Positions 13,501 through 25,100 of a stretch of DNA of 64,000 nucleotides are shown piece after piece. How positions within the stretch are numbered: position 1 is the stretch's first letter; the number at the start of each line of letters is the position of its first letter. Below the pieces are notes generated by a model that did no database searches, was not told where the DNA came from, and saw only the letters and a list, made by a program, of their open reading frames with translations. The position numbers and the translations under genes were made by a program. The stretch covers positions 47,624,164-47,688,163 of the forward strand of contig CM054177.1 of assembly GCA_028829895.1 (NCBI GenBank). Direction: 5' to 3'. The DNA is from Sinotaia quadrata (lineage: Eukaryota > Mollusca > Gastropoda > Architaenioglossa > Viviparidae).

Positions 13501-16500
13501 GTAGCAATTATGAATATTGTTTTTGATATTTTGTATGAAATATTCTAAAGTGGCCATGGTCTCAATCCTTCTGTTACCTATTCGGCTAAAGCCACGAGTT
13601 TAATAAGTTCATTCAATTAAATGTCTACATTTGCCTAGGTATCAATGAGTAGGTTGGGTTCGAGCAATCAACATGACTATCAATCAGTCTAATGTGTGAC
13701 CAAACAGTCTATGACTTGGTTCATACCTAAACTACAATGTGTGTAAGGAATTTAGCACATGACCTCTACCATCATATTCAAATTCTGACTGTCATACAAT
13801 ATTATCTTAGTACTTCAGGTAGGTGTACACACTTACATTACTAGTTTATAAAAAGAACAAAGTCTAACAGAATCTCTTTTATGGTTTTAAATAAATTCTT
13901 AATTTGAGGTTTCTGCTTAGGGACAAAAACAAAAATGTTGAATTATGCAAAATCATTTTCAGTAAAGGAGTCTTTTTGTTCTTTAAAACTGCATAAAAAC
14001 TTTCATATTTTGAAAATGCTGTTAGACTCATAGGTCATGTGAGACATAACTGTTACCTTACATAATATTAATATTCAACATGCTGCATCGATCGATCGTT
14101 CCTGACATCAGCTTGAACTAGCTTTACATTTATACTTAACAGCTAACTAATACAGTAAGCATCACTATATTGTATACAACACAAGCTTCTGAGTATTTAT
14201 TTTAGTTTATTTAAAACTCACATATTACATCAAGAAATTTAAATGACATGTATGCTCTATATAGTAATACTAATACAAGTAATACATGTGTCAAAGTTAT
14301 AAAGAAATACTTTTACATTTTTAAAAAGTTAATTTTAATAGCAAACTTACTAAATATGATAGTGTCTTAAAAATGCATATAGATATAAAGAAAAAGATCT
14401 GTGTGTCAAACTATACTAGATGGCATTTTCTTATTCTGAATCTGAGTAAACCATAGCACTGACAGTGATTTAGAAAAATATCTGTCATTGTATGTATATA
14501 TAATTTATAATTTTTTATTACTTTTATTTTTTTAACTGAAAAGCCAAATGACAGCTGAATACTACTTCTGAACCATCGTCATTCAACATACATTCAAATA
14601 ACATCCTAAAGATAAACATGTGATGTGTCTTCACAGTCATGGCTAATAAATTATACACATTTGGTCTAATGAGAATAATCTTGATGCCACACATTTTCTT
14701 TCACTTCCTGGTTTACAATTACCAGGTCAGCAAAGTGAAGAAGTGTTTGGAAAGCAAAAGAACACTTTGATTCAAAGACTGGAGAACAGCAGATGTGTAC
14801 ATCACAGATCCATTCATTGATCTGCTAATGCAGAAATCTGCATTGATCTTGTCTAAAAAAAAGCAAAGGAAATTTAGAGGGAAAGCTCTGAATTATGTGT
14901 ACATTAATAGTGCTATGCTATTTTTTTTGCCTCCAGGCATGATTCCAAGATGTACATTTAATACAATAACAAAAATAATAAATAATGTCTGACTAGGATG
15001 AATGTATGTGTATATTATACACAATAATCTCTATGTTTGTAAACACAAATACTATAATAATAATGATGTATTGGTATACAATGAACACCAGAATTATTGC
15101 AACCTAACATGTCAATATCATAACACTAATACTAAATGAATGATGTCTCAATCTTTTTACTGTTCTATTAAAAAAAAAGTCTACCACCATTTGAGATCTA
15201 CCTCCCTGCTCCCAGCAAGAAAAATTAGCCTTTTAAAATATATTTACATGTAATACATTATTACTATATTAGTATTTTATTTATTATACATAAACACACC
15301 AGAACTTTTGCTATTCAGAATTTAGTGTCAACAAACCAGTTGTCTTATAAATGTCCAAAATACCTAAGTATCTCTTATTCTCTATGTTTAAATAGTTTTT
15401 TCTTTCTTTTAATATTATTAATCACACCACCATAAAACCAAAACATAAACAACAACAACAAAAAAACCCCGTACCCACGAACCGGTATGTAGAAAATGTT
15501 ATCTCAGACAGATGTAATTGTCAATATCATTAAGTTTACAATAAGTACCTTTGCTAGAATAATGAAAAGGGTGTGTCACTGTTTGTGCATGCTTTCATGT
15601 CTACAAACAATAACAAACTTTAGCTTTAGATTTCAGACAGATAAGTGAGGTGCATTTGGATAAATCTTTCTGAAGAAAATTATTTTGAAACAGCTAAATA
15701 GTAAATAGCAAATAATTTGTTCTGAAATTCAAAGCACACTGATACAGAGTTTGTTCAAAATATTTCAAGCAAAAGCTCTTTGTATGCCATAGTATAAATA
15801 AAATATCAAATTAAACTTCTGCCCACTACACTGTCCATACTGCATCAGGAAACTATATAAAATAAATATAAAGCAAATTGGTTTACATTTTATCAAGCAG
15901 CTTATATGTATTTTACTGGGTGTAATTACAACTAAAAGCTGAGACTTGAGAGGAAAGAAAACCCCAAAGTGGAATGGTGGGTCAAACAATTTCTAGCTAG
16001 GAGTATGACTGCCACACTCCAAGAGGTCAGGCTACAAAAGAGGTTTCTGTTTACAATTATTCTATCCCCTAAAAATGTACTAGCTAAAAGCTATATAATA
16101 TTGAGTATTGCTTAGAATTAGATTGGCAGTATTTATTCAGTGAATGGACTTGACAAAAAAGTTACAAAACATATGGGACAGTAATAATCAACAACAGATG
16201 CCTTTTACAATTTCTATATATATTATTATTAAACATGCAATGTAACTATAAAGTATAACTATAAGTAAATGTATCCATTAATTTATAGCTTTCAATGAAT
16301 ATTTAAAGGCATGCTGTATTATGCATTCATTTCCAAAGACAAAACTATCAGTTCATCCTATCCTTGTCTAGTGTTAAAACAGTAAAAAGTCATGCAATGA
16401 TGCATTCTTTTGTTTTAATTTTTCAATAATGCAAACTATTATATTAATTATTATCAAAGAAATATAAGTATATAATGATAATAATCATGATTTTAAAGCT

Positions 16501-17004
16501 AGAAAGTAAGTGTATGAAAGAGGAATTTGTGTGGCTTATGAGTGTGTTCATTTGAATTTGATGTAATGGATTTTAATATGTGTAAGTTGTAACTCGCTAA
16601 CAACACATTTTAAGAAAGATAGACCTGTTAATGTTACATTATTTACTAATTTAGATACCTTTTAAAACTGTGAAACATTTTTGATAAATCAGTATAAAAC
16701 ATTGCAGAATCAATTTACTGAAAAACAAAGAATTCTGGAATCACATTAATGTCAGAAAACGAAAAGTGAAAAGAATGACAAAATGATACTATATAATTAT
16801 AACTATCATTGCTTATTTATTTGTATGATTTGTATATCAGGAATACAATTGAAACACATTTACATTTAGTAGATTTACAACTAAATTGCAAAAAAAATAT
16901 TACTTTTTTAAAGATATGTTATTTCTGCAATTCTATAACAATAATATTTGATAATGCAGCACACATTGCCTTAAGCTTATGCAATTAATACTAGCTATTT
17001 TTAT

Positions 17005-17035
<31 letters not shown>

Positions 17036-18452
17036 CCATTAAACAAAACATTTTTTCTTAGATTTTCCAAATTAAAACACAGTTAAAAAAAAAAAAAAAG
17101 AAGTTCACTGTATTAGTGTATATTAAAAATGTTTGAAATATCACTTTATCAAATTAAAAAAAAAAAAAACACCTTGCAAAATAATGAAAATGTTGCAATA
17201 AAATAACTGAATTAATTAAACAAACACCTTTTATCAGCATGAGAAAGTAAACAAAGTAGCGCATAATTTATAACAATTATAATAACTAAATAAGGTAGAT
17301 TGCTAATGTTTGTTACTAATACACATCTGATTCAAAGCTGTAAAATGTAAAGTGTGCTTTTTATCAATTTGTTGCATAACCATAAAGAGCTTAAGTTTTG
17401 GCTTCAGGTGACATTTGTTTAACTTTCTTTAGCACTTTAAGTTGTAAATGTAATTAGTAAGGCAGATGCCCACTAATAGATCAATGGGTAAAACATATTC
17501 TTACACTCTCTCTATATATTTCCAAACTACAACTTAGCTGATATTGTACACAATGCCAACAAACAGTATGTACCTGTAGAGATCTCCTAACACTACAGTG
17601 GAACATGTAATTAAAAAATGTACATTAGTAGAATCAGGATAAAAAAAAAAAAGACTTTCTATTAAATAAAAACCACATTCTGCCTACCAGTATTACTAAA
17701 CCCCCCTAGACAGTGCTGGCATGAATGTCTGATTAGCTTAAATATGCTGATAATTGTACACCCACTGCACAAAAGATTGAGTATCATTCTACTTTGAATT
17801 TTAAAAAGTAAGATTTTTATTGATTCCACTTAGTATAATTTAATTAATTTTATTATTATTATTATTAATAAAAAGCACTTTAAATTTAATATAAAATAAA
17901 ATAGAGTAACAATATGTGAAACTGGTAAAGGATACTTTATTATATGACCAAATATCAACAATACTAATTACAGTAATTGTGACAACATGGCAATAATAAT
18001 AATAATAGTAATAGTACTAATGTTCAGAAAAAATTAAATAATAATAATAAAGAGAACAAAGTAAAAAGAAAATAATACATTTTCACCTCACAGATAATTA
18101 AAATAAATAAATCTATAAATAAAAAATTGAGTAAACCTATAATCAGTGTGAGTATGGTTAGCCCCTAATTCTGCCCCTCGACCTACACTGATAAAAAATA
18201 TCAGCATCGGAAGAATCCACATTTAATTTGAAGAAGAAATGGCAATCAATTTTACAATTTGTCAAAGTACTGCTTCAAGTAAGAAAAGGTACTGATCATA
18301 AAAGATTATCTAATTATTGGAAATCAGCACATTCTTACTGGCAATACATTCTCTACATTTACATTTTGTTTGTTCAAAGCACTGTTACAAGTGTTAGAAA
18401 GAGTGATTAGATTACAATTCAGAACACTGAAGATTTTTATTCATTGTAGCAG

Positions 18453-18489
<37 letters not shown>

Positions 18490-21400
18490 TTATGTCACAT
18501 TTCTCCTATCATATACGAGATTATTTGCTTATTCTTGTTTTCATTGGGTTTTTGCACATATATAATATTAATATTATATGTTGCACATTTATGTTTAGTA
18601 CATGCAGTGCTCTCTGTTCGATGATGTTGCTTATTTGTATTGCAGACAGATAAAGAGATATACAAAAACGAGTAACCACCCAAATCCCACCCCACCATGT
18701 AATACAGAACTCGCATGTGATGTGAATCAGCCACTTGAATCAAAGTATACAGTCACAACAAATCTAAGCCATAGCTCCAACTAGCATCACTCTAACACAA
18801 AGCCTCTACATTATTTCATAGCAAAATCCCTATATCAAAACCTTTTCACCTCTAGTCCTTAACCCACAGCAGTACAATAACAGTTTAGTAATAATATATA
18901 CCAAAGTGGATGATTTAATAACATATAAGTAAACAAGACTAAACCTCAAAAACCATGAGACCAAGTCAGCCATTATAAAAGAAAATATTTTCCATGGTTT
19001 CACTTTTAAATTAAAATGGTGATTTAATATAATAAGTGAATGCATACCTAAATGATTGATCAAGCAATGAATTGGTAAATAAAATTAGGAATGAACTACA
19101 GAATCCCACCCTGTGACAAACAGCAGTTGGTGAAGCCTAAAAGCAGTATGTTTGGTAGATGAGTTATTATTTATTTATCTTATCTTAGCCCTTGTATGAC
19201 AGTGCAAAATAAGAGTAATAATGTCCTGTGGTCTAATACAGCATTTACCACAAATCATCTGCTGATTTTAATAACATTTGATTTAATGCTGTGTAGTAAA
19301 TGAACATGATCATAGTCTGTATCTCATCCTTTCTTTCAGTTTCACAGAGAAGAACTAACATTATTATAGTAATTAGTATCCTCATTTGATACTCACTGTG
19401 TTGCACTATTCAGTAACATCAGCATGTATAGTATACTGATTAAACTGTCACCAAAAGAAAAGTATGTCGTATACTACAGATGATAGATAATAAAAAGCAT
19501 TATAGATAATAATTTTGCAAATTAATCAGTAGTACATTTATCCTGCTTAAGACTAGAGTAATATACTAATAAGTATGACCACAGTATAAATGTAGAAAAT
19601 ACACTTGGCACATTTAATTTTAAAAAATTATAAGTATACATACCTTTTCCATTTCCACAAACTCATCATCCAACTCTGTGCCCTTGGCACCTCCAATCTT
19701 TTCGCTGACATACTGAAAATATTTTGTATTTTCAATAATAATGTATGTACCAATTTGTCAAACAGCTAAAACTAAACCAAACAGCAAAGTAATAAAAACT
19801 ACCACTATTCTAAGTATTTATGAATTAACAGCAGATTTTTTTTTTAAAAAGACAAATAAAACGTCAATATCAAATAGTATATATATTAAATTAACAAAAT
19901 TATACTTTACCAAAACAAAACCACATTAACAATACTTCTACAACCATTGTTAAGTACAATATTACAAGTATATTTAATGCATGTTTCAAATTAACATAAT
20001 CTGAGGTAGTAGACTATTACTTTATTACAATATTAGTATCCTGAAAACTTGGTATTCCTTCAATCCTTGTAATTACTGTTTCTTTTTCTGTGATTTATTA
20101 TTACATGTACCCTTACCTTTACAGCTTCTGATGTAATTTCTATTGTTCATTTTACTAAATAAAATGCATATTTGATTATTACACAAGTTAATAAATTAAA
20201 ATATAGATGGTAAAATGTAATTTTCTGCCTAATAACATGAAAAAGAAGTTAATAAAATTTTCAGTTTGAGTTATGAACACTTTATAAAAAGGCAAAGCAT
20301 ACAATACTTGCTCCCAACACTGCCCACATTAATCCAAGTGCAAATATTATAAGGAAACTAGAAAAAAACAAATATTTTTAAATTTTAGTTTAGAAACAAA
20401 CTATTAAAAAAAATCTAATCTACTCAACTCTTTATCATAATAATATCAATGACTTTATGCTCCTAACAAACCTATAATTATAAAAGAACACAAAAGTAAT
20501 AGATTTACTGGAGCTGGGGTCAATAATTTATTTTGCATACCATATCTGGCTTGCTAAAACTCATATACCTAATACACTATGAAAAAATAGAAGTTGGCAG
20601 TATATACTAATATAGCTAATGATCATATGAAAATTATCATAATTTTACAAGAAAATGCAGGTAAAGAGGAAATTTTCTTTGATCCAACTTGTCTCAAGTA
20701 ACTTGAAGTAAGAGAGAGAATGTGTCCTACTTTTAAAAGAACTGCAGACATTGGCTCTTATTGTCTTCACCTTTAATAAAACAATATTTTCTTTTAAAGG
20801 TTAAAAATTAAAACTTTCTAATTTTTCTGTTTGAAACTGTCTGAAAATTTCTTTTATCATTTTGCTAGTTATTTCTAAGATAAACCTACTTCCTTCTGTC
20901 TTTGTTTCTTTAAATTAAAGTATTAAATTTCTCGTATGCCTCATAACAGTATTTTACACTTGATATGTATATTTTCTGTAATTATGATTAGTGCCAAAGA
21001 CATAACACAAAATGTCATTTATATTTATAAATTTGCAAATTTATATATTTATAAAATCTGGCTTAATACTAAACTGTATAAAACTATATATAGGCATATG
21101 TATATATTAATAAACTAATAAATATGGTTTTAAACTTTCAATCAATGCATAAATTTTTATGTAATATTCATTTTAAAAGTAATTGAAGAATAATAAAGAA
21201 TGTACCACCATACTCTCACTTTCTGAGTCAGGACACTTTATTAAATCAAATACATGCATATAATGACAAAAGAGTTATTAAACTAAAGTTTAAGACTTTT
21301 CTGTGAAAGTATTATGTCTGATTTTATTTAATCATTTTATTTTGTCCATGTATGAAAAATACATTAATCATTTAAATGTATCGCATACTTATGTAATTGT

Positions 21401-21663
21401 TTTACTCTCATGAGAAAAACATTTTAAACAGTTACATCTATAAACAGGACAAGTGCGAAATGGCATATGAAAATGAGTCAGTGTTCCTCTATAGCAGTTG
21501 TAGCTTCCTTCGTTGTCATCGCCAATGCCAAAACAAGAGTTGCACATTATAGTTTCAATCAAAGATATGAGAGTTCGACAATTAAATAATTCTGATAAAA
21601 AATTCGGTTCATAATTACCTGGTTTGCCTTATTCAGTTGTTTTTTGAAGCCAGCGAGCGACAT
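4504..21663 (-). CDS. SH3GL: Endophilin-A (SH3GL family), 5' six coding exons, 3' end outside window
   Basis: Endophilin A binds and bends membranes through an N-BAR domain and recruits dynamin and synaptojanin through a C-terminal SH3 domain during clathrin-mediated and fast endocytosis (family knowledge). Six exons (21619-21663, 19644-19712, 9190-9262, 7794-7937, 5955-6088, 4504-4570) join in one frame with GT-AG introns, giving 177 codons plus one base. The start MSLAGFKKQLNKANQ matches the amphipathic helix H0. Next come SEKIGGAKGTELDDEF, FLQPNPASRAKM, LSKIRGQ, DDSCFG, VKQNFIEPL and LSGRRLDYDCKRRKKDKG, all in endophilin order and spacing. The sequence stops just before the KIPDEE-type segment, so the rest of the BAR domain and the SH3 domain lie beyond base 1. 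I searched 1-4503 for the next exon and saw none. No break or frameshift is visible. The gene shares a head-to-head promoter with CHAF1A. The family is sure; which vertebrate paralogue it best matches is not. Confidence 0.95.
4978..5606. mobile_element. Possible MITE with diverged terminal inverted repeats
   Basis: The left end reads CCGTATTTTAGCACATATAA with GTGCACCCTCC just inside. The reverse complement of the right end reads TTTATTTTAGCGTATATAA with CAACCCTCC and TTTGTGCATATTG inside. The ends are therefore inverted and diverged. No coding sequence is present, so it would be a non-autonomous element in endophilin intron 5. Target-site duplication was not resolved. Confidence 0.4.
5350..5402 (+). 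mobile_element. Short interspersed element tail with ATG repeat end
   Basis: TGCTTGCATGGAAAAATGGA, TGTTAAAATC and a short (ATG)n run. This resembles the 3' tail common to many cephalopod SINE copies (GCATGGAAAGCGGACGTTAAA then ATG repeats), recalled from memory, not searched. It lies inside the possible MITE. Confidence 0.4.
5955..6088 (-). CDS. SH3GL: Endophilin-A exon 5
   Basis: Encodes QSLIEAGETYKHLAEIKYNL, EDNVKQNFIEPL and TQLQNKDLKEVN, part of BAR helix 2. Acceptor GAAATAG, donor GTGAGT; ends in phase 0. Confidence 0.95.
6200..6900. repeat. Degenerate short tandem repeats around ATAAGCATATGACTA
   Basis: Many loosely spaced copies of CTATAAGCATATGACTACAT-like words in endophilin intron 4, interrupted near 6430-6690. 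A perfect hairpin (6698-6772) built from the same words sits inside. Confidence 0.6.
6698..6772. repeat. Perfect 28-bp inverted repeat, 19-base loop
   Basis: Arms 6698-6725 and 6745-6772 are exact reverse complements (starting AACTGCTTATATAGTCACAT). The arm words ATATAGTCACATG belong to the surrounding degenerate repeat family, so an inverted duplication of a repeat unit is the likely origin. Confidence 0.9.
7794..7937 (-). CDS. SH3GL: Endophilin-A exon 4
   Basis: Completes the split alanine codon and encodes SRAKMVTMNTLSKIRGQQ, a variable SSLYPQPEGTLGEYMI segment and KNGKDLGDDSCFG. Acceptor GTTTACAG, donor GTAAGT; phase 1 in and out. LSKIRGQ and LGDD are hallmark endophilin BAR residues; the YPQPEG stretch corresponds to the helix-1 insert region. 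Confidence 0.96.
8925..9262 (-). repeat. Tandem copies of endophilin exon 3 3' end plus donor
   Basis: Minus-strand text GATGATCTTATTGCTAAGAC, CATGAATTTCTT and CAAATCCAG-GT occurs at the true exon 3 end and in three downstream intronic copies. The splice junction (plus-strand CCTGG word) recurs at 9189, 9095, 9005 and 8937, spacing 94, 90 and 68. The copies at 9095 and 8937 keep a GT donor (GTTTGG, GTGTGG); the 9005 copy has lost it. The copies carry frameshifts or stops, so they are not coding exons. Confidence 0.9.
9190..9262 (-). CDS. SH3GL: Endophilin-A exon 3
   Basis: Encodes RIDVYGRLVDDLIAK, THEFLQPNP and one base of the next codon. Acceptor TTTATAG, donor GTATGG. The 3' part of this exon, donor included, is copied three more times in the next 250 bases of the intron (see the repeat at 8925-9262). 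Confidence 0.95.
10928..11006 (-). mobile_element. tRNA-derived SINE head or tRNA pseudogene
   Basis: The minus strand reads TGGCATAGCGATTAGTG, close to an internal A box, and, about 40 bases on, GGGTTCAAATCTC, a B box. The anticodon arm is AT-degraded and no acceptor stem pairs well, so it is not a working tRNA. Confidence 0.5.
17008..17036. repeat. (CA)n microsatellite
   Basis: About 14 uninterrupted CA units in endophilin intron 2. Confidence 0.95.
18455..18487. repeat. (TA)n microsatellite
   Basis: About 16 uninterrupted TA units. Confidence 0.95.
19644..19712 (-). CDS. SH3GL: Endophilin-A exon 2
   Basis: 23 codons (YVSEKIGGAKGTELDDEF then VEMEK) between an ATTTTCAG acceptor and a GTATGT donor, phase 0 on both sides. 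It corresponds to the start of BAR helix 1. Confidence 0.95.
19713..21618. other. Endophilin intron 1
   Basis: AT-rich with many short A/T runs; no element or exon seen. Confidence 0.6.
21619..21663 (-). CDS. SH3GL: Endophilin-A exon 1 (start codon and helix H0)
   Basis: ATG at 21663-21661 in a good context (AAG before ATG). It encodes 15 residues, MSLAGFKKQLNKANQ, followed by the donor GTAATT. Phase 0. The alternating hydrophobic and lysine residues form the amphipathic helix that inserts in the membrane in this family. Confidence 0.95.
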
Positions 21664-21749
21664 CTTGACGGCAACGTCAACAGTAAATAAGCTTCCTTGC
21701 ACACATACACACAACACAATGTTTCACTCCCACTTAGCTGACATCCGCG

Positions 21750-21757
21750 TGACGTCA
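21750..21757. promoter_or_regulatory. Perfect CRE palindrome (ATF/CREB site)
   Basis: TGACGTCA, flanked by CG dinucleotides, lies 87 bases upstream of the endophilin start codon. This is the consensus palindrome for CREB/ATF family factors, which often act close to transcription starts. Occupancy is inference. Confidence 0.6.
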
Positions 21758-21941
21758 CGGCTTTACCGCAGCCAAAATGAAATACCTAATAAAAGATAAA
21801 TTAAAAATTTAGATACTTGTATTTTTTACAATTTTGTTCTCTAACGATATCAACCAATACTTTATTTTTTACTTTATTTCAAACCAAAAGAAAAAGAGCA
21901 GCAGTAAAAAAAAAAAAGAGCGGGAGGGTTGTATGGGGGAG

Positions 21942-21950
21942 TTCGCGCCA
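21942..21950 (-). promoter_or_regulatory. E2F-like site upstream of CHAF1A
   Basis: The minus strand reads CTTGGCGCGAA, seven of eight positions of the TTTSSCGC E2F consensus, about 120 bases upstream of the CHAF1A start. E2F control would fit an S-phase histone chaperone gene. This is a motif match only. Confidence 0.45.
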
Positions 21951-22069
21951 AGTTCGAAGAACTGTAATTCATTAACTTACGGTTCCTATCTGATTAACAG
22001 TTTTAGAAAGTTAAAACTTCAACAAAGTAGTTATAAGAAGTAGTTCTGTGACATTTCCAGGGCAAATCA

Positions 22070-22112
22070 TGGCTCAGCGCGCCGAGAGTGCTGAGAAAAG
22101 AGCAGCTATCGG
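22070..22112 (+). CDS. CHAF1A: CHAF1A exon 1
   Basis: Start codon in context ATCATGG. 14 codons (MAQRAESAEKRAAI) plus one base, donor GTATGC. No similarity to vertebrate p150 is expected this far N-terminal. Confidence 0.85.
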
Positions 22113-25100
22113 TATGCGATATTACTATTAGTGACGAAAGTTTCTGAGTATGACGTATTCACCACACTTACATTTATTTATTGTTTGCTTTTATTTTATT
22201 AAAAAGTATTATGGTAGGCAGGACTTAAAAAAAAACAAAAACACTCTTTTGTATAGCGTTCAATTGTTGCCAGTATTTTGACATTGAGTTCTGTCCATTA
22301 GAACCATATTTAATCATTTTACAGTCCTCTTTATTATTATTATAGCAACATGCTTATTTTCGAGTTTGAAATTGAATACTAGATAGTACTAGTAAATTTT
22401 TAATCATTTACAATCACTGTATACGTAACTTGTGATATTTTTCTTCTAGTTGATATCAAAGACGTCATTAATGTTGACGAATTACATCTGCAGGCGAAGA
22501 AATTAAAGCAGGGTAAATATGTTTGTGATATTAAATATTTAACTTGTGCATATTAAGTTAATGTTAATGTAATCAGAAATAAAGTAAAACATTTTATTTA
22601 CTGTCCAATAACATTCTATCAAGTACTATGATATATCTCCATTGCCACCCCCCACCCGAATTATGGGCCGCAATGTCACTAGGCCTAATCTTTGTCCAAC
22701 TTTTATGTGGATTTTCTTTTAATTTTTATGTCAGGAGTCAAAACTGATAAAGTCGTGGGCCTAAATATTTACATTTCTTTGTAAATAGTAGGCCCACGTA
22801 GTTGAATTTGTTTTAGCATACATTTAAGTTGTAAATCAGTAGGCTAAATATTTGTTTTTTCATTCTGCATGTTTCTCAGAGTCAGATTCTGGAACAAAAA
22901 AAAACCCAAACAAGTTATTCTGACTCAGAATAACTTGTTTGGTTTTTTTTGTTCCTTAAGTTAAAATTACTAATTAGAATTTATCTGGTACAGCCTTTAA
23001 CTTTAAGTAACAGGATTTTAAAGTCAGTAGTAAAAGTAGTATTGACACCCTGGCTGAAACTAAGTGAAAGTCCTTGAATAGTTCTCCTTAGGTTCAGCCA
23101 TCTTGAGGGAACGTTTACTATCAAAGTATCATCTTTAATTTCGTTTGACCTTGTGACTAAATGAACATGTTATTTAGAATTATTAACTTTGAGGTTATTC
23201 ATTTGTTTGCCATTTTTGTTACTGGCTTTACTTTTAACTTGAGTTTAATCTGGTTTGATTTTCTTCTTTAAAACTTAAATTTTCACAGAAATGCCCTTAT
23301 GATCATCGATATATATATTGGCACAGTGTTGATTTTTCAGATTTGTTGTCATAAAGAAAGCATATTTTATCATCATACTTTTGAACATTCATTGTTCACC
23401 CCCTCCCCAAGAGAATGTGAATTACTACATCAATTAGTGATTCACTCTAATTAGTTTAAATAAATGCTTTTGTACATCTCATCTTGGTTTTGGTTTTGGA
23501 CTTGAGAGACTTGATAAACTACAACTGTAGTTGTAGAATTTCTTGAATTTATTTAATAATTGAGAATAAATAAATAAATAAATATATATATATATTAACA
23601 GTAAAGATGTTTCTTTAACTTGTCAGCATAACTGAAAACTAGAATTGTACCTATTTTATGCTGATGACACTAAATAAGAGAGTCTTTTAGCTTAAACCTC
23701 AGTCTAAAGGAATTGATCTAACATTATCCTAGTTTTAAACAAACTTTGTAAGGTGTGCATTTAATGACAGAATAAGTGTTTGGTATTGTTATTGACATAT
23801 GTAAGACTAAAGTGGTACTGTTGCTTTATCAGTTGAATATGCATGTTTCTTTCATTGTTTATTAATTTATTTTGATGATGAGAAAGATTTTCCACCAAAA
23901 GATGAGTACTCTGTTCATGTCACTATTGTTACTGTTAGTAATATAAATAAGATCTGCTTGAGCTAATTCTCTAAAGTGGATATATGTCCTCAAATATGTT
24001 TTTTAATCTCTGTTAAATATAATGAGCTTGAAAATATTAAAATATAAAATTACTTGGTTGGTTTCCGGTGCTCACATTTCTTTTAAAAAATATTGTATCT
24101 GTTGCATAAAGTTGCTTTAGATATTTTTTTATATTCTAAATAGCTGTCTGATTGCTTTTTCCATACATTATAATCACCAGTGGATTGTTTTTTAAAATTT
24201 TTTTTATTGACTTTCAACAGCTAGACTTCCATTTAAACCACTAGACTTCAAGGCGCTGACCCCCACTCCCACCAGCGGATCAAAAAAACGTAAGTTGTTA
24301 GGACCAGACTCTCCCAGCTCAAAGGCCAAACATCATAAGCAGTCCTTGGATCAGAAATTAACTTCTGAAAAAGTCAAACCCATTGCTGTTGACAATGACA
24401 ATGAAGTTAGTTCTAGTTCTGAGGCAGAAAATTTGCCAAGTATATGTAAAGGAGGGAAGAGCAACCTTTTAGACAAATTTATTAGGCGTTCATCAGTTAG
24501 TGAAGAAATAACTTCAACAAATGATGTTATTGAAATAATAGAGCTACAGTCTAACGAAAACAGTCCATTACAGACAAGAAGCCCAATGAAATTGGCAAAA
24601 GATTTTCTGGTAAAATCTGGTGCTAAAGAAGCGGCCGGAGAAACTTTTGCACGTAAACTGATTTTTGAGAAGGATAAAAAATCCGTTGCTGATTATAATG
24701 GAGATGATCGTGCAGCTGACATAATTACTTTGGAATCAATGTCATTGGTTGTGGATCAAGATGAGATCAGTGACACAAACAAAAATATTTCTATATCAGT
24801 ATCTCCAGTTAAGGAACCATCAGAATATGCAGGAGAAATATACCAAAATGATGTATCAGTGTGTGACATTACTGCCGAAGATGATGCAAGTGCAAGTTCT
24901 TCTGCAGAGGAAAGATCTGGTTTAGGCAATGATACCTCTCTCTCGCAAAAAAGTGATACTGATGGTTTACAGTCACCGTGTTCAAGCAAACAGCCAATTT
25001 CCAGCAGCACCCCACAAACCCCTGATGTCAATCTGGTTGATGGAGCAACACCCAGAAGTTTGAAGAAACTAAAACCAAAGGTAAGTATGCAACACTGGAA

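Larger units (their letters stand above)
9263..19643. other. Endophilin intron 2, 10.4 kb
   Basis: The largest intron seen. Near its 3' end are two degenerate tandem regions: 9320-9600 (TGTAATGGCAATA words, about 75 spacing) and 9645-9850 (ATACTAAACTGAGTATATGG words). A tRNA-like fragment lies at 10928-11006. Microsatellites lie near 17008 and 18455. A somewhat GC-richer patch at 13060-13380 may be an old transposon fragment but I could not name it. All open frames here are short and unlike any known protein. Confidence 0.6.
21664..22069. promoter_or_regulatory. Bidirectional promoter between endophilin-A and CHAF1A
   Basis: Only 406 bases separate the two start codons, which point away from each other. 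The segment must hold both 5' UTRs and both core promoters unless there are further upstream non-coding exons. It is visibly richer in CG dinucleotides than its surroundings and holds a CRE palindrome and an E2F-like site. No convincing TATA box is placed for either gene. An A-rich run (about 21907-21918) lies between the two sites. Confidence 0.7.
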
